DNA from: JANNRR01 sp031401675
GTDB lineage: Bacteria > Pseudomonadota > Alphaproteobacteria > Rhodobacterales > Rhodobacteraceae
Length of the DNA: 6,580 nucleotides
Assembly: GCA_031401675.1 (NCBI GenBank)
Contig: JANNRR010000086.1
Coordinates: 1 to 6,580 of the forward strand
Direction of reading: 5' to 3'
Positions 6,001-6,580 of this stretch are shown piece after piece. A program made the position numbers and the translations under genes. The stretch's first letter is position 1. Every line of letters begins with the position of its first letter. The notes beneath the pieces were generated by a model. It worked only from the letters and a program-made list of their open reading frames with translations. It was not told where the DNA came from and ran no database searches.

Positions 6001-6030
6001 ATGACGACCACGGCAGGAGAAGCAGGATGA
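6001..6030 (+). CDS. Possible nine-codon upstream mini-ORF overlapping the DAHP synthase start
   Basis: ATG at 6001 opens a short frame encoding MTTTAGEAG and ends with TGA at 6028-6030. That stop overlaps the DAHP synthase ATG in an ATGA junction, the usual geometry of translational coupling. No ribosome site precedes it, but the predicted transcription start falls at or next to its A, so it could be read as a leaderless mRNA. It has no Phe, Tyr or Trp codons, so it is not a classical aromatic-amino-acid attenuator. It may be chance: such a short frame carries almost no coding signal. Confidence 0.2.
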   Translation: MTTTAGEAG

Positions 6031-6580
6031 CCATCGGCTGGAGCAAATCTGACTGGCGCGCAAAGCCTCGGGTGCAGATGCCAGACTATCCGGACCAGGC
6101 CGCACTGAAGGGCGTCGAAGCGCAACTGGCCAAGTATCCGCCGCTGGTGTTCGCGGGTGAAGCGCGCAAGCTGAAAAAGGCGTTGGGGCAGGCAGCGGCG
6201 GGCAAGGCGTTCCTGCTGCAGGGCGGCGACTGTGCCGAAAGCTTTGCGGAATTTTCTGCCGACAACATCCGCGACACGTTCCGCGTGATGTTGCAGATGG
6301 CGGTGGTGCTGACGTTCGGTGCCAAGGTTCCGGTTGTAAAGGTCGGGCGGATGGCGGGCCAGTTTGCCAAGCCGCGCTCGGCAGGCACCGAGGTGATTGG
6401 CGGCGTGGAACTGCCGAGCTACCGCGGCGACATCATCAACGGCTTCGATTTCACGCCTCAAGCGCGCATTCCCGACCCCGCGCGGATGTTGCAGGCCTAT
6501 ACCCAGGCGGCCGCTTCGCTGAACCTGGTGCGGGCGTTTTCCACCGGCGGCTTTGCCGACATCCACCGCGTGCATTCCTG
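6027..6580 (+). CDS. Class II 3-deoxy-7-phosphoheptulonate (DAHP) synthase, N-terminal part; 3' end outside window
   Basis: First enzyme of the shikimate pathway: it condenses phosphoenolpyruvate with erythrose 4-phosphate to DAHP for aromatic amino-acid synthesis, in the cytoplasm. The frame is open to the window edge, giving 184 complete residues of a protein that usually has about 450-460. The plant/actinobacterial class II motifs are plain: WRAKPRVQMPDYPD at 10-23, LLQGGDCAESF at 63-73 with Cys69 as the expected metal ligand, VVKVGRMAGQFAKPRS at 103-118 (phosphate-binding arginine region), LPSYRGDIINGF at 129-140, and RAFSTGGFADIHRVH at 169-183. The N-terminus lacks the long extension of the Mycobacterium tuberculosis enzyme that carries an allosteric site. 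The ATG at 6027 has AGGAG 7 nt upstream. It has its own promoter and is divergent from the GlxA-type regulator. Family names in use include aroG and aroF; I do not assign one. Confidence 0.95.
   Translation, partial: MTIGWSKSDWRAKPRVQMPDYPDQAALKGVEAQLAKYPPLVFAGEARKLKKALGQAAAGKAFLLQGGDCAESFAEFSADNIRDTFRVMLQMAVVLTFGAKVPVVKVGRMAGQFAKPRSAGTEVIGGVELPSYRGDIINGFDFTPQARIPDPARMLQAYTQAAASLNLVRAFSTGGFADIHRVHS

Noticed and set aside
6001..6030. Aromatic-amino-acid attenuator peptide ahead of DAHP synthase
   Set aside because: The nine-codon frame has no Phe, Tyr or Trp codons and no terminator/antiterminator pair fits in the short leader.
5862..6575. Minus-strand open frame of 237 codons covering the regulator-DAHP synthase spacer and the DAHP synthase gene
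   Set aside because: It runs antisense to plain class II DAHP synthase motifs and through a promoter region; its Arg/His/Ala-rich composition is that of a shadow.
1..6580. A novel multi-gene system, mobile element, CRISPR array or RNA gene
   Set aside because: Every sizeable frame is accounted for by known metabolic, transport or regulatory families. No terminal inverted repeats, transposase, regularly spaced repeats, tRNA-like cloverleaf or rRNA sequence was seen.

Overview
This is a high-GC window that looks like chromosomal DNA from an alphaproteobacterium, most likely of the Rhodobacterales/Rhodobacteraceae. The clues are the style of the Liv proteins (for example the LivH segment LALGALGVTLIYGILRFSNF), the GlxA-type regulator, the class II DAHP synthase, strong G/C at third codon positions, and free use of GTG and TTG starts. 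The taxonomic placement is inference from remembered families, not from a search.

Layout. (1) Positions 3541 down to 1, minus strand: a branched-chain (HAAT-family) amino-acid ABC transporter operon in the order periplasmic binding protein, livG, livF, livH. livH runs off the left edge, and livM is presumably beyond it. A 134-nt gap with two stem-loops separates the binding-protein gene from livG. livF and livH are almost fused, with a stop, one codon, then a TTG start. (2) Positions 3542-3703: a short divergent intergenic region with a weak candidate promoter and small repeats. (3) Positions 3704-4837, plus strand: an exported PQQ-dependent aldose-type sugar dehydrogenase (GSDH family, YliI/Asd-like). 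(4) Positions 4859-5869, minus strand: a GlxA-family regulator (DJ-1/PfpI-like domain plus AraC HTH), convergent with the dehydrogenase. Only 21 nt separate the two stop codons, and a strong hairpin contains the dehydrogenase stop. (5) Positions 5870-6026: a divergent promoter region. (6) Position 6027 to the right edge, plus strand: the N-terminal half or less of a class II DAHP synthase, the first enzyme of the shikimate pathway.

How they work together. The liv genes form one uptake machine: the binding protein captures the substrate in the periplasm, LivH (with an unseen LivM) forms the channel, and LivG/LivF hydrolyse ATP. The other three genes look like independent single-gene units. The GlxA regulator has no obvious target in the window apart from its divergent neighbour, and its effector is unknown.

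I found no mobile element, CRISPR array, tRNA, rRNA or defence-like system. No non-coding stretch exceeds about 165 bases. The window looks like ordinary core metabolism. Its more interesting points are small: stem-loops that may set expression ratios, an almost fused livF/livH junction, and a nine-codon mini-ORF overlapping the DAHP synthase start.
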